Assembly (NCBI GenBank): GCA_030642125.1
Contig: DAOWOJ010000036.1
Span: 1 to 5,348, forward strand
Length of the DNA stretch: 5,348 nt
Direction: 5' to 3'
DNA from: Candidatus Aenigmatarchaeota archaeon
Lineage (GTDB): Archaea; Aenigmatarchaeota; Aenigmatarchaeia; DAOWOJ01
Shown: positions 5,323-5,348 of the stretch, in pieces
Numbering within the stretch: position 1 is the stretch's first letter
Layout: every line of letters starts with the position of its first letter
Program-made: the position numbers and the translations under genes
Notes under the pieces: model-generated
What the model saw: only the letters and a program-made list of their open reading frames with translations
The model's database searches: none
What the model was told of the DNA's origin: nothing

Positions 5323-5348
5323 ATGCATCTTGATTTTCTAATTTTAAC
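5323..5348 (+). CDS. Possible 5' end of a gene running off the window
   Basis: An ATG at 5323 opens a frame reading MHLDFLIL with no stop before the window ends. Only eight full codons are visible, so no product can be named. The sole support is the TATA-like element at the expected leaderless distance upstream. It could equally be chance. Confidence 0.25.

Overview
The window looks like chromosomal DNA from a very AT-rich archaeon. The evidence is an archaeal-type SecE (Sec61-gamma/Sss1 family), an archaeal Spt5 (NusG N-terminal plus KOW domain), an archaea-type HTH regulator, a tandem-domain FlaJ-like membrane protein, TATA-box-like promoters and oligo-T terminators. The lineage cannot be fixed from these genes. 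The absence of the L11-L1-L10-L12 ribosomal protein genes after spt5, together with the orphan FlaJ-like protein, would fit several groups (Thermoplasmatota or a DPANN lineage); this is inference only. No rRNA, tRNA, CRISPR array or mobile element was seen.

Left part (1-2176, + strand): a tightly packed five-gene operon. A TATA-like promoter at 7-20 precedes an HTH transcriptional regulator (45-767). It is followed by secE (776-982), spt5 (985-1461), a previously untracked 51-residue all-coiled-coil protein (1458-1613), and an AMMECR1-family gene (1607-2176). Spacings are +8, +2, -4 and -7 nt, so the genes are probably co-transcribed and translationally coupled. The shared theme is basic expression machinery: SecE anchors the Sec translocon, and Spt5 is the RNA polymerase processivity factor that can contact the ribosome. 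The regulator at the head may control the unit. The AMMECR1 protein and the coiled-coil protein have no established role in it.

Middle part (2168-4234, - strand): a 688-residue membrane protein with two T2SS-F (FlaJ/TadC/PilC-like) domains. It resembles the membrane platform of type IV pilus/archaellum machines, but no ATPase, pilin or prepilin peptidase is encoded in this window. Its 3' end overlaps the 3' end of the AMMECR1 gene by 9 bp, tail to tail.

Right part (4290-5120, + strand): a small MscS-family mechanosensitive channel, transcribed divergently from the FlaJ-like gene. The 55-bp gap between them holds one nearly symmetric TATA-like element, 27 and 29 nt from the two start codons. 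The last 228 bases (5121-5348) hold an oligo-T terminator, short inverted repeats, and a TATA box 27 nt ahead of an ATG at 5323 whose frame stays open to the window edge.

Across the window, first genes of transcripts sit about 27-30 nt from a TATA-like element, which suggests leaderless mRNAs. Internal operon genes (secE, spt5) carry Shine-Dalgarno-like sequences. I found no clear, wholly new system. The most interesting items are the coiled-coil microprotein in the Spt5 operon, the AMMECR1 linkage, the orphan tandem T2SS-F protein and the shared divergent promoter.
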